Shown piece by piece: positions 21,518 to 30,552 of a DNA stretch of 64,000 nucleotides (the stretch's first letter is position 1; every line of letters begins with the position of its first letter). This DNA comes from Massilia aurea (GTDB lineage Bacteria; Pseudomonadota; Gammaproteobacteria; Burkholderiales; Burkholderiaceae_D). The DNA is taken from positions 620,001 through 684,000 of the forward strand of contig NZ_JANUGZ010000004.1 of assembly GCF_024753205.1 (NCBI RefSeq), written 5' to 3'. Under the pieces are notes generated by a model that saw only the letters and a list, made by a program, of their open reading frames with translations, was not told the origin of the DNA and made no database searches. Position numbers and translations under genes: made by a program.

Positions 21518-22134
21518 TGATCCGCATTAACCTGTTGCCTCACCGCGAGGCAAAACGCAAGCAGAAGCAATCGGCGTTCGTGGCGCTGATGGCGCTTGGC
21601 GGCCTGGTCGGCGCCGGCATCGTGCTGCTGGTGGGCGGCTACAACGCCAGCCAGATTTCGGTCCAGAACGAGCGCAACGAAGTGCTCAAGCAGGCCAGTG
21701 CCGACCTCGACAAGAAAATCGGCGAGATCACGACGCTGAAGGAAGAAATCGCCGCGCTGCAGGCACGTCAGCAGGCGGTCGAGGACTTGCAGGGTGACCG
21801 CAACCAGCCGGTCTACCTGCTCGACGAACTGGTGCGCCAGACGCCCGACGGCGTGCACCTCAAGACCATCAAGCAGGATGGCCAGCGCGTGATCCTGAGC
21901 GGCGCCGCCCAGTCGCAGGAGCGCGTCGCCGAGCTGCTGCGCAATCTGTCGAGCCAGTCGGCGTGGCTGGAAAAGCCCGACCTGACCGAAGTGCGCGCCG
22001 CGACCGTCACCCAGAGCAAGAGCGCGCGCAAGGTCGTCGAATTCACGCTGGCCGTGTCGATCAAGCGCGCCCGCAACAGCGATGCGCTGGACGACGGTGC
22101 CACAGCCAAACCTGGCGCGTCGGGAAAATCATGA
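21517..22134 (+). CDS. pilN: Type IV pilus assembly protein PilN
   Basis: Bitopic inner-membrane protein of the alignment complex. The cytoplasmic start MIRINLLPHREAKRK is the conserved PilM-binding peptide (INLLP); a membrane segment follows at about residues 22-44, then a coiled coil (about 48-90) and a ferredoxin-like periplasmic domain. 205 residues, normal. Overlaps pilO by the ATGA junction. Confidence 0.96.
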   Translation: MIRINLLPHREAKRKQKQSAFVALMALGGLVGAGIVLLVGGYNASQISVQNERNEVLKQASADLDKKIGEITTLKEEIAALQARQQAVEDLQGDRNQPVYLLDELVRQTPDGVHLKTIKQDGQRVILSGAAQSQERVAELLRNLSSQSAWLEKPDLTEVRAATVTQSKSARKVVEFTLAVSIKRARNSDALDDGATAKPGASGKS

Positions 22135-22805
22135 ACATCGATATCAAGGCGCAGTTCGCCCAGCTCGCGGCGCAATTCGAGGACCTGCAGGGCCGCCAGC
22201 CGGGCCAGTGGCCGCTGGCGCCGCGCCTGTTGTGCGCGGCCGGCGTGGTGGCGCTGGTGGTCGGCCTGGGCTACTACTTCTACTGGAGCGACCAGTTCGC
22301 CGAGCAGGAAACACTCGCGCAGGAAGAAGTGCGGCTGCGCGGCGAGTACGAAACCAAGATGGCGCAGGCGATCAACCTGGAAGCGCTCAAGGCGCAGAAG
22401 GCGCAGGTCGACCAGTACGTGGTGCGCCTGGAGAAGCAGTTGCCGAGCAAGTCGGAAATGGCTGCACTGCTGTCGGACATCAACCAGGCCGGCGTGGGCC
22501 GCGGCCTGCAGTTCGAGCTGTTCAAGCCGGGCCAGGAAGTGGTGCGCGACTACTACGCCGAGCTGCCGATCAGTATCAAGGTGAGCGGGCAGTACCACGA
22601 CATGGGCGCGTTCGCCGCTGACATGGCGAACCTGCCGCGCATCGTCACGCTCAACAACCTGTCGCTGGTGAGCGTCAAGGAAGGCAACCTCGAGATGGAA
22701 GCGATCGCCAAGACCTTCCGCTATCTCGACCAGGAAGAACTGATCGCCCAGCGCGCCGCGCGCGCGGCCGAAAAGAAGGCCGCCAAAGGCAAGGGTAAAG
22801 GCTAG
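22131..22805 (+). CDS. pilO: Type IV pilus assembly protein PilO
   Basis: Partner of PilN in the inner-membrane alignment subcomplex. Short cytoplasmic start, one membrane segment (about residues 38-58), coiled coil (about 60-110), and a periplasmic ferredoxin-like fold with the family pattern VGRGLQFELFKPGQEV. 224 residues. The ATG at 22131 overlaps the pilN stop. The Lys/Ala-rich tail is probably disordered. Confidence 0.95.
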   Translation: MNIDIKAQFAQLAAQFEDLQGRQPGQWPLAPRLLCAAGVVALVVGLGYYFYWSDQFAEQETLAQEEVRLRGEYETKMAQAINLEALKAQKAQVDQYVVRLEKQLPSKSEMAALLSDINQAGVGRGLQFELFKPGQEVVRDYYAELPISIKVSGQYHDMGAFAADMANLPRIVTLNNLSLVSVKEGNLEMEAIAKTFRYLDQEELIAQRAARAAEKKAAKGKGKG

Positions 22806-22807
22806 TG

Positions 22808-23350
22808 ATGATACGAGCTCACGTGATTGCGCTGCTCGCCGCCGCGGCCCTGCTGGCCGGTTGCGGCGATGGCGGCGTCGGCGAAACGCGCGCCTGGATG
22901 AAAGAGGTCGAGGGCCGCACCGTCTCGAAGGTCAAGCCGCTGCCGGAACCGAAGACGTTCCAGCCGCACGCCTACCTGCCGGGCGAAGCGCTCGACCCGT
23001 TCGACCAGACCAAGCTGCTGGGCGAACTGGCGCGCATGGCGCAGTCCAGCCCCAACGCCAACCAGCCTGACCTGAACCGCCCCAAAGAGCCGCTCGAGAA
23101 CTTCCCGCTCGACACGATGCGGATGGTCGGCACGATGAAAAAAGGCGGCGTGAGCTACGCGCTGGTACAGATCGACCGGGCGCTGTACCGCGTCCGGCCC
23201 GGCCAGCGGCTGGGACAGAATTATGGCCGCGTCACCCGCGTGAGTGACGAGGCAATCGAAATCAGGGAATCGGTGCAGGACGCCACCGGCGATTGGGTGG
23301 AACGACTAGCCAACATCGAGCTGCAGCACAACCAGGAGAGCAGTAAATGA
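22808..23350 (+). CDS. pilP: Type IV pilus lipoprotein PilP
   Basis: Inner-membrane lipoprotein that links PilNO to the PilQ secretin. Signal peptide with lipobox LLAGC, a disordered linker, and a C-terminal beta domain (GTMKKGGVSYALVQI ... VRPGQRLGQNYGRV). ATG 22808 has AAAGG six bases upstream; a GTG at 22805 is directly in front and in frame. The stop overlaps the pilQ start (ATGA). Confidence 0.95.
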   Translation: MIRAHVIALLAAAALLAGCGDGGVGETRAWMKEVEGRTVSKVKPLPEPKTFQPHAYLPGEALDPFDQTKLLGELARMAQSSPNANQPDLNRPKEPLENFPLDTMRMVGTMKKGGVSYALVQIDRALYRVRPGQRLGQNYGRVTRVSDEAIEIRESVQDATGDWVERLANIELQHNQESSK

Positions 23351-25557
23351 CCCCCAACGTCCAGATTCGCTTCGCCATGCCGGCCTGGCTGGCGCGCGCT
23401 GCCACCGCACTCGTGCTGTTGACGTGCGCCGGCGCCGCCCTGGCCCAGGGCAATGCGATCGAATCGATCACGGCCAGCCAGCAAGGCAGCAATGTGGTCA
23501 TCAATGTGACCATGCGCGATGTGCCAACCCGCGCGCCGATCGGTTTTGCCATCACCAACCCGGCGCGCATCGCGCTCGACTTCGGCGCCACCGCGAACGC
23601 CACCGGCAAGAACATGCAAGAGCTGAACCTGGGCGACGTGCGCAGCCTGAACCTGGTGCAGGCCGGCGAGCGCACCCGCATGGTGGTGAACCTGGCGCGC
23701 GCGCTGAACTACGCGACGGCCATCGACGGCAAGTCGATCATCGTGACCGTCGAAGGCACGGGCGGCGTGGCGCGCGCGGTCAACGCCAGCGGCCTGCCGG
23801 TCGCAGCACCGGCCGCACCGGTGGCTTCGGCGCTGGCGGCGCGGCCGCAACTGCGCGACCTCGACTTCAAGCGCGGTGCCAACGGGGCCGGGCGCGTCGT
23901 GGTCGACCTGCCCAACAACCAGGTCGCCGTTGACGTGCGCCAGACCGGCACTGGCGTGACGGTCGACTTCATCGGCGCGCGCCTGCCTGAATCACTGCGC
24001 CGCCGCCTGGACGTGACCGACTTCGGCACGCCTGTCACGCGCGTGGCCACCAGTGCCCAGGGGGACAACGTGCGCATGACGATCGAGGCACAGGGCGCCT
24101 GGGAGCAGTCGGTGTTCCAGAGCGACTCGCAACTGGTGGTCGAAGTGCGCCCGGTGGTGGAAGACCCAAACCGCAACAGCCCCGGCTCGAGTAACAATCC
24201 ACAGGGCTACCGCGGCGAAAAACTCTCGTTCGATTTCCAGAACGTCGAAGTGCGCGCCGCGCTGCAGGCCGTGGCCGACATCTCGGGCCTGAACATCATC
24301 GCCAGCGATTCGGTGGCGGGCTTTCTGACGCTGCGCCTGAAGGACGTGCCATGGGACCAGGCGCTGGACGTGATCCTGACCGCCAAGGGCCTGGACATGC
24401 GCAAGAACGGCACCGTGCTGTGGATCGCGCCGAAGGAAGAACTGCTGACCAAGGAAAAGCTCGAACTCGAGCAGCGCGCCCAGATTGCTGAACTGGAGCC
24501 GCTGCGCTCCGAAATCTTCCAGCTCAATTACCAGAAAGCCGAATCGTTCCGTAACGTGTTCGGGCTGGACCAGGGCGGCGCCAGTACTGGCGCTGCCGGC
24601 GACACCGGCCGCAACCGCGTGCTGTCCCGGCGCGGCAGCGCGATCATCGATCCGCGCACCAACCAGCTGTTCGTGACCGATATCGCGTCGAAGATCGAAG
24701 ACATCCGCAAGCTGATCCAGAAAACCGACGTCGCCTCGAAGCAGGTCCTGATCGAAGCGCGTCTGGTGGAAGCCAATGACGGCTTCTCGCGCAACCTCGG
24801 CGCCAAGCTGGGCTTTGCCGACATGCGCACGATGCGCGGCGGCGATTCTGGCTGGCAGGTCAATGGCAACGAACGCATCGCCATCGGCGGCAACCTGGTC
24901 GGCGTGGGCCAGACCACCGGCCAGGTAGTCAACAGCGCCGACAGCTTCAACAACACGACGATGGTCAACCTGCCGGCAGCCGGCATCGGCGGCATTCCAG
25001 CGTCGTCACTGGCGTTCTCGCTGTTCTCGTCGGCCGCCAACCGTTTCCTGAACCTGGAACTGTCGGCACTGGAAGCGGACGGCAAGGGCAAGATCATCTC
25101 GAGCCCGCGCGTGGTCACCGAAGACAAGCAGGTCGCGCTGATCGAGCAGGGCGTCGAGCTGCCTTACGAAAACAGCACCAGCAGCGGCGCCACCGCGATT
25201 GAATTCAAGAAGGCCAATCTGCGCCTGGAAGTCACGCCGCAGATCACGCCGGACGGCAACGTGGTGCTGGAAGTGGACGTGAGCAAGGATTCGAAGGGCG
25301 AAGACACCCGCGCGGGCTTTGCTATCAATACGCAGCACGTCAAGACCAAGGTGATGGTCGAAAACGGCGGCACCGTGGTACTGGGCGGGATTTACCAGCA
25401 GACCGAGCGCACCAACGAGAGCAAGGTGCCGTTTCTGGGCGACGTGCCGCTGCTGGGTTATCTGTTCAAGACCACCGCACGTGAAAGCAGCAAGACTGAA
25501 CTGCTGGTCTTCATCACCCCGAAGATCGTGAACGACAACGTGGCCGGCGCACGCTGA
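23347..25557 (+). CDS. pilQ: Type IV pilus secretin PilQ
   Basis: Outer-membrane channel for the pilus. Signal peptide (about residues 1-34), two AMIN domains that bind peptidoglycan (about 35-130 and 165-270), an STN/N0 domain starting near KLSFDFQNVEVRAALQAV (about 297), an N1 domain, and the secretin core with VNGNERIAIGGN, SPRVVTEDKQVALIEQG, and the gate/beta-lip NGGTVVLGGIYQQTE followed by VPFLGDVPLLGYLFK. 736 residues is normal. Last gene of the pil operon proper; a lipoprotein gene follows after 40 bases. Confidence 0.96.
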   Translation: MTPNVQIRFAMPAWLARAATALVLLTCAGAALAQGNAIESITASQQGSNVVINVTMRDVPTRAPIGFAITNPARIALDFGATANATGKNMQELNLGDVRSLNLVQAGERTRMVVNLARALNYATAIDGKSIIVTVEGTGGVARAVNASGLPVAAPAAPVASALAARPQLRDLDFKRGANGAGRVVVDLPNNQVAVDVRQTGTGVTVDFIGARLPESLRRRLDVTDFGTPVTRVATSAQGDNVRMTIEAQGAWEQSVFQSDSQLVVEVRPVVEDPNRNSPGSSNNPQGYRGEKLSFDFQNVEVRAALQAVADISGLNIIASDSVAGFLTLRLKDVPWDQALDVILTAKGLDMRKNGTVLWIAPKEELLTKEKLELEQRAQIAELEPLRSEIFQLNYQKAESFRNVFGLDQGGASTGAAGDTGRNRVLSRRGSAIIDPRTNQLFVTDIASKIEDIRKLIQKTDVASKQVLIEARLVEANDGFSRNLGAKLGFADMRTMRGGDSGWQVNGNERIAIGGNLVGVGQTTGQVVNSADSFNNTTMVNLPAAGIGGIPASSLAFSLFSSAANRFLNLELSALEADGKGKIISSPRVVTEDKQVALIEQGVELPYENSTSSGATAIEFKKANLRLEVTPQITPDGNVVLEVDVSKDSKGEDTRAGFAINTQHVKTKVMVENGGTVVLGGIYQQTERTNESKVPFLGDVPLLGYLFKTTARESSKTELLVFITPKIVNDNVAGAR

Positions 25558-25597
25558 TTCTTGTTTCATCAACCACCGATAACAACAACGAACCGAT

Positions 25598-27502
25598 ATG
25601 AAAAACCAGACAATCACCTACAGCAGCCTGGCGCTGCTCCTGGCTGCCACCCTCAGTGCGTGCGGCGGCGGCGGCGGCAGCCCGGGCACCACCGGGGGAG
25701 CCGGCACCGGCACCGGCACCGGCACCGGCAGCACGCCGGCCGTGCCTGCGACACCGGCCACGCCCACCGTCGGCGTGAGCTTCGCCAACGGCAATTCGCT
25801 CAGTGGCGCGACGCCGCTGACGGTTCGCGCGGTAGTGCTCGATGCGAACAAGCAGCCATTGGCGAACGCGGTGGTCACGTTCACCACCGATGCGGGGCTG
25901 GGCGCGTTCACGCCGGGCGCCGGTACCGCGCTGACCGACGCCACCGGCACGGCCAGCATCACGCTGCGCGCGGCCAGCCTGGCCGCCGGCGGTGCAGGCA
26001 AGGTCACCGCCACCACGAGCGTGGCCGGGGCGGCCATCACGGGCGAGGCGAACTACTCGGTCAATGCGACGTCGCTGAAGTTCAGCGAACTCACGCTGAC
26101 ACCAGCGAGCATCAATGCCTATGAATCGACGATGGTCTCGGTCGGCTTGCTGGCCAATGGTGTGAAATACACCGGACAGCAAGTCAATGTCAATTTCAGT
26201 TCGGCCTGCGTCACGGCTGGCAAAGCCACGCTGGCGGCCACGGTAGCGACGAATGACGGCACGGCCAAGGCGGTCTACCGCGACCAGGGTTGCGGCAACA
26301 ATGACATCATCACCGCCACGGCAGACGGCGTCGCCGCTTCCGTCAACCGCACGCTCGAGATCGCCGCACCAGGCGCCGCGTCGGTGCAGTTTGTTGAAGC
26401 GATTCCGAACGACAAATCGATCGTGATCCGGGGCCAGGGCGGCAACAACCGCACGGAGACGGCAACGCTGCGCTTCCGGGTATTCGATGTGTTCAACCGG
26501 CCGCTGACCGGCAAGCAGGTGCAGTTCAGTATCTTGCCTGCTGGCGCCGTTGATCTGAACAAGGAAACGGACATCACCGATCAGAATGGCGAAGTCATCA
26601 CGACCGTCAATTCACGCACGACGCCAACCTCGTTCCGCGTTCAGGCACTGTTGCCAGGCACCGCAACGGCCAGCCGTCCGGACATCGTCACCACCTCGGA
26701 TTCGATCGTCGTCACTACCGGCCTGCCAGTGCAACGTGCGTTCACGCTGGGCGTCTCCCAGGCCAACGTGGATGGCTGGGACTTCAGCAGCGGCACGACC
26801 ACCCCGGCAGCGACTGTCACCGTGCTGCTGGCCGATACCTTCGGCAATCCGGTCGCAGACGGCACGCCAATCGTGTTCCAGACCAATCTGGGCGCGATCG
26901 GCACGTCGAATTCGGGCGGCTGCACCACGGTCAACGGCGGTTGCTCGGTACCGTTCCGTACTCAAAATCCCCGTGTGGCAACACCAGGTACACCGGCCAC
27001 GCCATGCAATACCGGCACCGGTTCCAGCCCCGATACGACGCGCGCCGGCGTAGCCACGATCTGTGCCAGTACGACCGACGGCACCAACACCCAGTTCGCC
27101 AGCACCACGATCACGTTCAGCGATGAAACCCTGGCGCGCGCCTACGTCAATGGCAGCGCGACGCCATCGAACGGCGACCTGGGCAGCTCGAGTGCCAATG
27201 ACCCGAAAGTCTTCCTGCTCCAGCTGACTGACCTGAACGGCAATCCACTGCCAGCCGATTCGACCGTCGGGATCACGGGTCTGGCCAATGCCGCACTGGT
27301 GGAAATCAGCCCGGCCAAGGTGCCAAGCATCTTTGCTGGCGCCGGTACGGGGCCGCAAGGCTCGTTGCACCGGGTTACGCTCAATGCCACTAGTGCCAAG
27401 CCATGTACTGCAGGAAGCCGGGCTACGTTCAACGTGACCGTCACCACCCCGCGTGGCGATGTCAGCTCGCTGCCATTCACGCTGAACTTCACCTGCCCGT
27501 AA
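25598..27502 (+). CDS. Ig-like (Big/invasin-type) repeat lipoprotein
   Basis: 634-residue surface or periplasmic lipoprotein. Signal peptide with lipobox LSAC, then a Gly/Thr low-complexity linker (GTGTGTG from a GGCACC repeat), then about five Ig-like beta domains of the Big_1/invasin type. Each has the pattern of a substituted beta sandwich with V(T)FTTDAG-like strands and alternation of conserved Asp/Gly turns. Domain 2 has a cysteine pair ([11 protein letters not shown] ... DQGCGNND) and the last two domains have further pairs, likely disulfides. Located between pilQ and aroK with its own terminator. A role in pilus or secretin function or in adhesion is inference from position. Confidence 0.8.
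   Translation: MKNQTITYSSLALLLAATLSACGGGGGSPGTTGGAGTGTGTGTGSTPAVPATPATPTVGVSFANGNSLSGATPLTVRAVVLDANKQPLANAVVTFTTDAGLGAFTPGAGTALTDATGTASITLRAASLAAGGAGKVTATTSVAGAAITGEANYSVNATSLKFSELTLTPASINAYESTMVSVGLLANGVKYTGQQVNVNFSSACVTAGKATLAATVATNDGTAKAVYRDQGCGNNDIITATADGVAASVNRTLEIAAPGAASVQFVEAIPNDKSIVIRGQGGNNRTETATLRFRVFDVFNRPLTGKQVQFSILPAGAVDLNKETDITDQNGEVITTVNSRTTPTSFRVQALLPGTATASRPDIVTTSDSIVVTTGLPVQRAFTLGVSQANVDGWDFSSGTTTPAATVTVLLADTFGNPVADGTPIVFQTNLGAIGTSNSGGCTTVNGGCSVPFRTQNPRVATPGTPATPCNTGTGSSPDTTRAGVATICASTTDGTNTQFASTTITFSDETLARAYVNGSATPSNGDLGSSSANDPKVFLLQLTDLNGNPLPADSTVGITGLANAALVEISPAKVPSIFAGAGTGPQGSLHRVTLNATSAKPCTAGSRATFNVTVTTPRGDVSSLPFTLNFTCP
25703..25730 (+). repeat. GGCACC hexanucleotide tandem repeat
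   Basis: Four perfect GGCACC units plus a partial fifth, coding for the Gly-Thr linker after the lipobox. Six-base units keep the reading frame, so slippage would only change linker length. Confidence 0.8.
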
Positions 27503-27520
27503 AATTGGCGGAATGAGAGG

Positions 27521-27547
27521 CGGCCAGTCTATACTGGCCGTCTTTTT
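27521..27547 (+). terminator. Intrinsic terminator between Ig-like lipoprotein and aroKB
   Basis: Stem CGGCCAGT / ACTGGCCG, loop CTAT, followed by TCTTTTT. It begins 19 bases after the lipoprotein stop. Because it lies upstream of the GTG at 27567, it argues against an earlier aroK start at 27513. Confidence 0.8.
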
Positions 27548-27566
27548 CATCTCAACGGGTCTGGTT

Positions 27567-29219
27567 GTGCCACATCCCAAGAACAACAATATCTTCCTTG
27601 TTGGCCTGATGGGGGCAGGGAAGACCACGATCGGTCGATTGCTTGCTCGCAAGCTCAATCGCCGCTTCGTCGACGCCGATCACGAGATCGAAGCGCGCAC
27701 CGGCGCGACCATTCCGTGGATCTTCGAGATCGAGGGCGAAGCCTGCTTTCGCCGGCGCGAAGCCGATGTGATCCGCGATCTCTCGGCCCAGCAGGGGCTG
27801 GTGCTGGCCACCGGCGGGGGCGCCGTGCTCGATCCGAAGAGCCGCGCGCTGCTGGCCGAGCGTGGCACCGTGATCTACCTGCGCGCGTCGATCGGCAGCA
27901 TCCTGCAGCGCACCGCGCACGACAAGAACCGCCCGCTGCTGCAGACTGCCGACCCGCGCGGCAAACTCGAGCAACTCTGGACCGAACGCGATCCGCTGTA
28001 CCGCGAGATCGCCGACCTCGTCATCGACACCGGCAGGCCTAACGTACAATCGATGGTTCAAACCATATTGGACCAGCTGGCCGCGCAGGAAAACGCCCGC
28101 GCGCGCAAGCATGCAAGGACAGCAATGAACGAACAGGCACACATCACTCTCAACGTCGAACTCGGCGAGCGCAGCTACCCGATCGAGATCGGCGCCGGCC
28201 TGCTGGACGACGCCGCGCTGCTGGCACGCCACATCGGCGGCCACAAGGTCGCGATCGTCACCAACACCACGGTTGCCCCTCTGTACCTCGACAAGGTCGC
28301 CGGCCACCTGCGCGCGGCGGGCCGCGACGTGCTCGAAATCGTTCTGCCCGACGGCGAAGAACACAAGAACTGGCAGTCGCTGAACCTCGTCTACGACGCG
28401 CTGCTGCAGCACAAATGCGACCGCAAGACCACGCTGGTGGCGCTGGGCGGCGGCGTGATCGGCGACCTGACCGGCTTTGCCGCGTCGAGCTACATGCGCG
28501 GCGTGCCATTCGTGCAGATCCCGACCACGCTGCTGGCGCAGGTCGATTCGTCGGTCGGCGGCAAGACCGGCATCAATCACCCGCTGGGCAAGAACATGAT
28601 CGGCGCGTTCTACCAGCCGCGCGCCGTGATCGCCGACACCGCCACGCTGGCCACGCTGCCGGCGCGCGAGCTGTCGGCGGGCCTGGCCGAAGTGATCAAG
28701 CATGGCGCGATCCTCGACGCCGATTTCTTCGACTGGATCGAAGCCAATATCGAGCCGCTGATCGCGCGCGACCGGCACGCCATCGGCTACGCGATCGCCC
28801 GTTCGTGCGAAATCAAATCCGACGTCGTGCGCAAGGACGAGCGTGAAGGCGGCCTGCGCGCGGTGCTCAACTTCGGCCATACCTTCGGTCATGCAATTGA
28901 AAATGGCCTCGGGTACGGCGCCTGGCTGCACGGCGAAGCCGTCGGCTGCGGCATGGTGATGGCGGCTGACATGTCGGCGCGCCTGGGCCTGATCGAGCCG
29001 GCCGCCGTGGAGCGTGTGCGCGCGCTGGTGCGCGCCGCCGGCCTGCCGGCCGTGGCGCCGGATCTGGGCGAAGCGCGCTGGATCGAGCTGATGGAAGTCG
29101 ACAAGAAGAACGAGGGCGGCGAAATCCGCTTCATTCTGCTCAAGCCACTGGGCAGCCCGTCGATCACGACCGCGCCGCTGGACGTGCTGCGCTCGACGCT
29201 TGCGGCCTGCAGCGCATGA
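27567..29219 (+). CDS. aroKB: Fused shikimate kinase / 3-dehydroquinate synthase (AroKB)
   Basis: One uninterrupted frame carries two shikimate-pathway enzymes. Residues 1-175: shikimate kinase with Walker A GLMGAGKT (13-20), substrate Asp in [11 protein letters not shown], Arg in [10 protein letters not shown] and GGGAV. Residues 187-550: 3-dehydroquinate synthase with NAD-site [30 protein letters not shown] and metal ligands in [19 protein letters not shown] and LHGEAVGCG. The linker is Ala/Arg-rich. No stop or frameshift separates them, though an internal ATG at 28125 has its own Shine-Dalgarno-like AAGGA. GTG 27567 is chosen as start because a terminator precedes it. The stop overlaps dgt by 4 bases. 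Confidence 0.9.
   Translation: MPHPKNNNIFLVGLMGAGKTTIGRLLARKLNRRFVDADHEIEARTGATIPWIFEIEGEACFRRREADVIRDLSAQQGLVLATGGGAVLDPKSRALLAERGTVIYLRASIGSILQRTAHDKNRPLLQTADPRGKLEQLWTERDPLYREIADLVIDTGRPNVQSMVQTILDQLAAQENARARKHARTAMNEQAHITLNVELGERSYPIEIGAGLLDDAALLARHIGGHKVAIVTNTTVAPLYLDKVAGHLRAAGRDVLEIVLPDGEEHKNWQSLNLVYDALLQHKCDRKTTLVALGGGVIGDLTGFAASSYMRGVPFVQIPTTLLAQVDSSVGGKTGINHPLGKNMIGAFYQPRAVIADTATLATLPARELSAGLAEVIKHGAILDADFFDWIEANIEPLIARDRHAIGYAIARSCEIKSDVVRKDEREGGLRAVLNFGHTFGHAIENGLGYGAWLHGEAVGCGMVMAADMSARLGLIEPAAVERVRALVRAAGLPAVAPDLGEARWIELMEVDKKNEGGEIRFILLKPLGSPSITTAPLDVLRSTLAACSA
28113..28127 (+). promoter_or_regulatory. aroB: Possible internal ribosome binding site and start for AroB alone
   Basis: AAGGA is followed after about seven bases by ATG 28125, at the exact junction of the kinase and synthase domains. 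Translation from here would give a stand-alone 364-residue AroB of standard length in addition to the fused form. Confidence 0.5.
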
Positions 29220-30364
29220 GTAGCCTGATACGCGACTTCGACGCCGGCCTGGCCCCGTATGCAGCGCATTCGGCCCAGTCGCGTGGCCGCACGCATGCCG
29301 AGCCGGGCCCCGGTTCGCGCAGCGAGTACCAGCGTGACCGCGACCGCATCATCCATTCGACCGCGTTTCGCCGCCTTGAGTACAAGACGCAGGTCTTCAT
29401 CAACCACGAAGGCGACCTGTTTCGCACGCGCCTGACGCACAGCATCGAAGTGGCCCAGATCGGCCGCACGCTGGCGCGCAGCCTGCGCCTGAACGAAGAC
29501 CTGGTCGAAGCCACGGCGCTGGCGCACGATCTTGGCCATACGCCGTTCGGCCACGTGGGCCAGGATGTGCTCAACGAATGCATGAAGGACTTCGGCGGCT
29601 TCGAGCACAACCTGCAAAGCCTGCGCGTGGTCGACCATCTCGAAGAACACTACGGCGCCTTCGATGGCCTGAACCTGACGTTCGAGACGCGCGAAGGCAT
29701 CCTCAAGCACTGCTCGCTGAACAATGCGCGCCAGCTGGGCGACCTGGGCCAGCGCTTCATCGAGCGCAGCCAGCCCAGCCTCGAAGCCCAGCTGACCAAC
29801 CTGGCCGACGAGATCGCGTACAACAACCACGACATCGACGACGGCCTGCGTTCGGGCTTGCTGACGATGGCGCAGATGGAAGAAGTCGAGCTGTTCGCGC
29901 GCCTGCATCGCGAGGTCGAGGCGCGCTATCCGGGCTTGCCGGGCCGGCGCGCGCTGTACGAGACGATCCGCCTGATGATCACCGCGATGACGGCCGACCT
30001 GGTCGAAACATCAGCGCGCCTGATCGCCGAGGCAGCGCCAGCGACCATCGACGACGTGCGCGCCGCGCCGCCGCTGATCCGCTTCTCGGACGCGATGCGC
30101 GCCGAGACCGTGGCACTCAAACGCTTCTTGTACGCGAACCTGTACCGCCATTTCCAGGTCAACCGCATGCGCGTGAAAGCCAGCCGCATCGTGCGCGAAC
30201 TGTTTGAAGCGTTTCTGGCGGATCCCGTTCTGCTGCCGGGCGACTACCAGGTGCAGGGCGACCCGCACAAGCAGGCGCGCAAGATCGCCGACTACATTGC
30301 GGGCATGACCGATCGCTATGCGATCCGTGAGCACCGCCGCATTTTCTCGCTCGATCACTTCTAG
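29216..30364 (+). CDS. dgt: Deoxyguanosinetriphosphate triphosphohydrolase (HD domain)
   Basis: Hydrolyses dGTP to deoxyguanosine and triphosphate, or acts more broadly on dNTPs. HD-superfamily metal residues are visible: [14 protein letters not shown], the HD pair in [15 protein letters not shown], and the third Asp in YNNHDIDDG. 382 residues, the short dGTPase-like class. ATGA overlap with aroKB shows it belongs to the same transcript. Confidence 0.94.
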   Translation: MSSLIRDFDAGLAPYAAHSAQSRGRTHAEPGPGSRSEYQRDRDRIIHSTAFRRLEYKTQVFINHEGDLFRTRLTHSIEVAQIGRTLARSLRLNEDLVEATALAHDLGHTPFGHVGQDVLNECMKDFGGFEHNLQSLRVVDHLEEHYGAFDGLNLTFETREGILKHCSLNNARQLGDLGQRFIERSQPSLEAQLTNLADEIAYNNHDIDDGLRSGLLTMAQMEEVELFARLHREVEARYPGLPGRRALYETIRLMITAMTADLVETSARLIAEAAPATIDDVRAAPPLIRFSDAMRAETVALKRFLYANLYRHFQVNRMRVKASRIVRELFEAFLADPVLLPGDYQVQGDPHKQARKIADYIAGMTDRYAIREHRRIFSLDHF

Positions 30365-30398
30365 GGCCGCGCGCAGCCACAAGTTAATGGCTTCGGAT

Positions 30399-30449
30399 TT
30401 TCAATTTATTTAATTTTTCACGGAGCGTGAAATCTCATAAAAATTGAAA
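30399..30449. repeat. AT-rich nested inverted repeat between dgt and mutY
   Basis: Outer arms TTTCAATTT (30399-30407) and AAATTGAAA (30441-30449) enclose an inner hairpin TTTCACG-gag-CGTGAAA (30416-30432). It sits between the converging dgt and mutY operons and may act as a two-way terminator; T-rich and A-rich flanks support that. Confidence 0.6.
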
Positions 30450-30503
30450 TTTACGTCGGTTCCTCGAATGGAGTTCAGTTAGCCAAGGCCACAGAGCGAG
30501 ATC

Positions 30504-30540
30504 GGTTTGAACGCGTGGGCGGCATAGCCACCCACCCTAC
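30504..30540 (-). repeat. REP-like hairpin, copy D
   Basis: Read on the minus strand: GTAGGGTGGGTGGC-tat-GCCGCCCACGCG followed by TTCAAACC. The stem has one G-T wobble relative to the copy at 15673. The shared sequence extends beyond TTCAAACC into GATCTCGCTC, as at 15673. Confidence 0.8.
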
Positions 30541-30552
30541 GACCAATGAGTC

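Noticed and set aside
27513..27566. Earlier ATG start for aroKB
   Set aside because: It lies before and inside an intrinsic terminator hairpin, and the added residues are not conserved in shikimate kinases.
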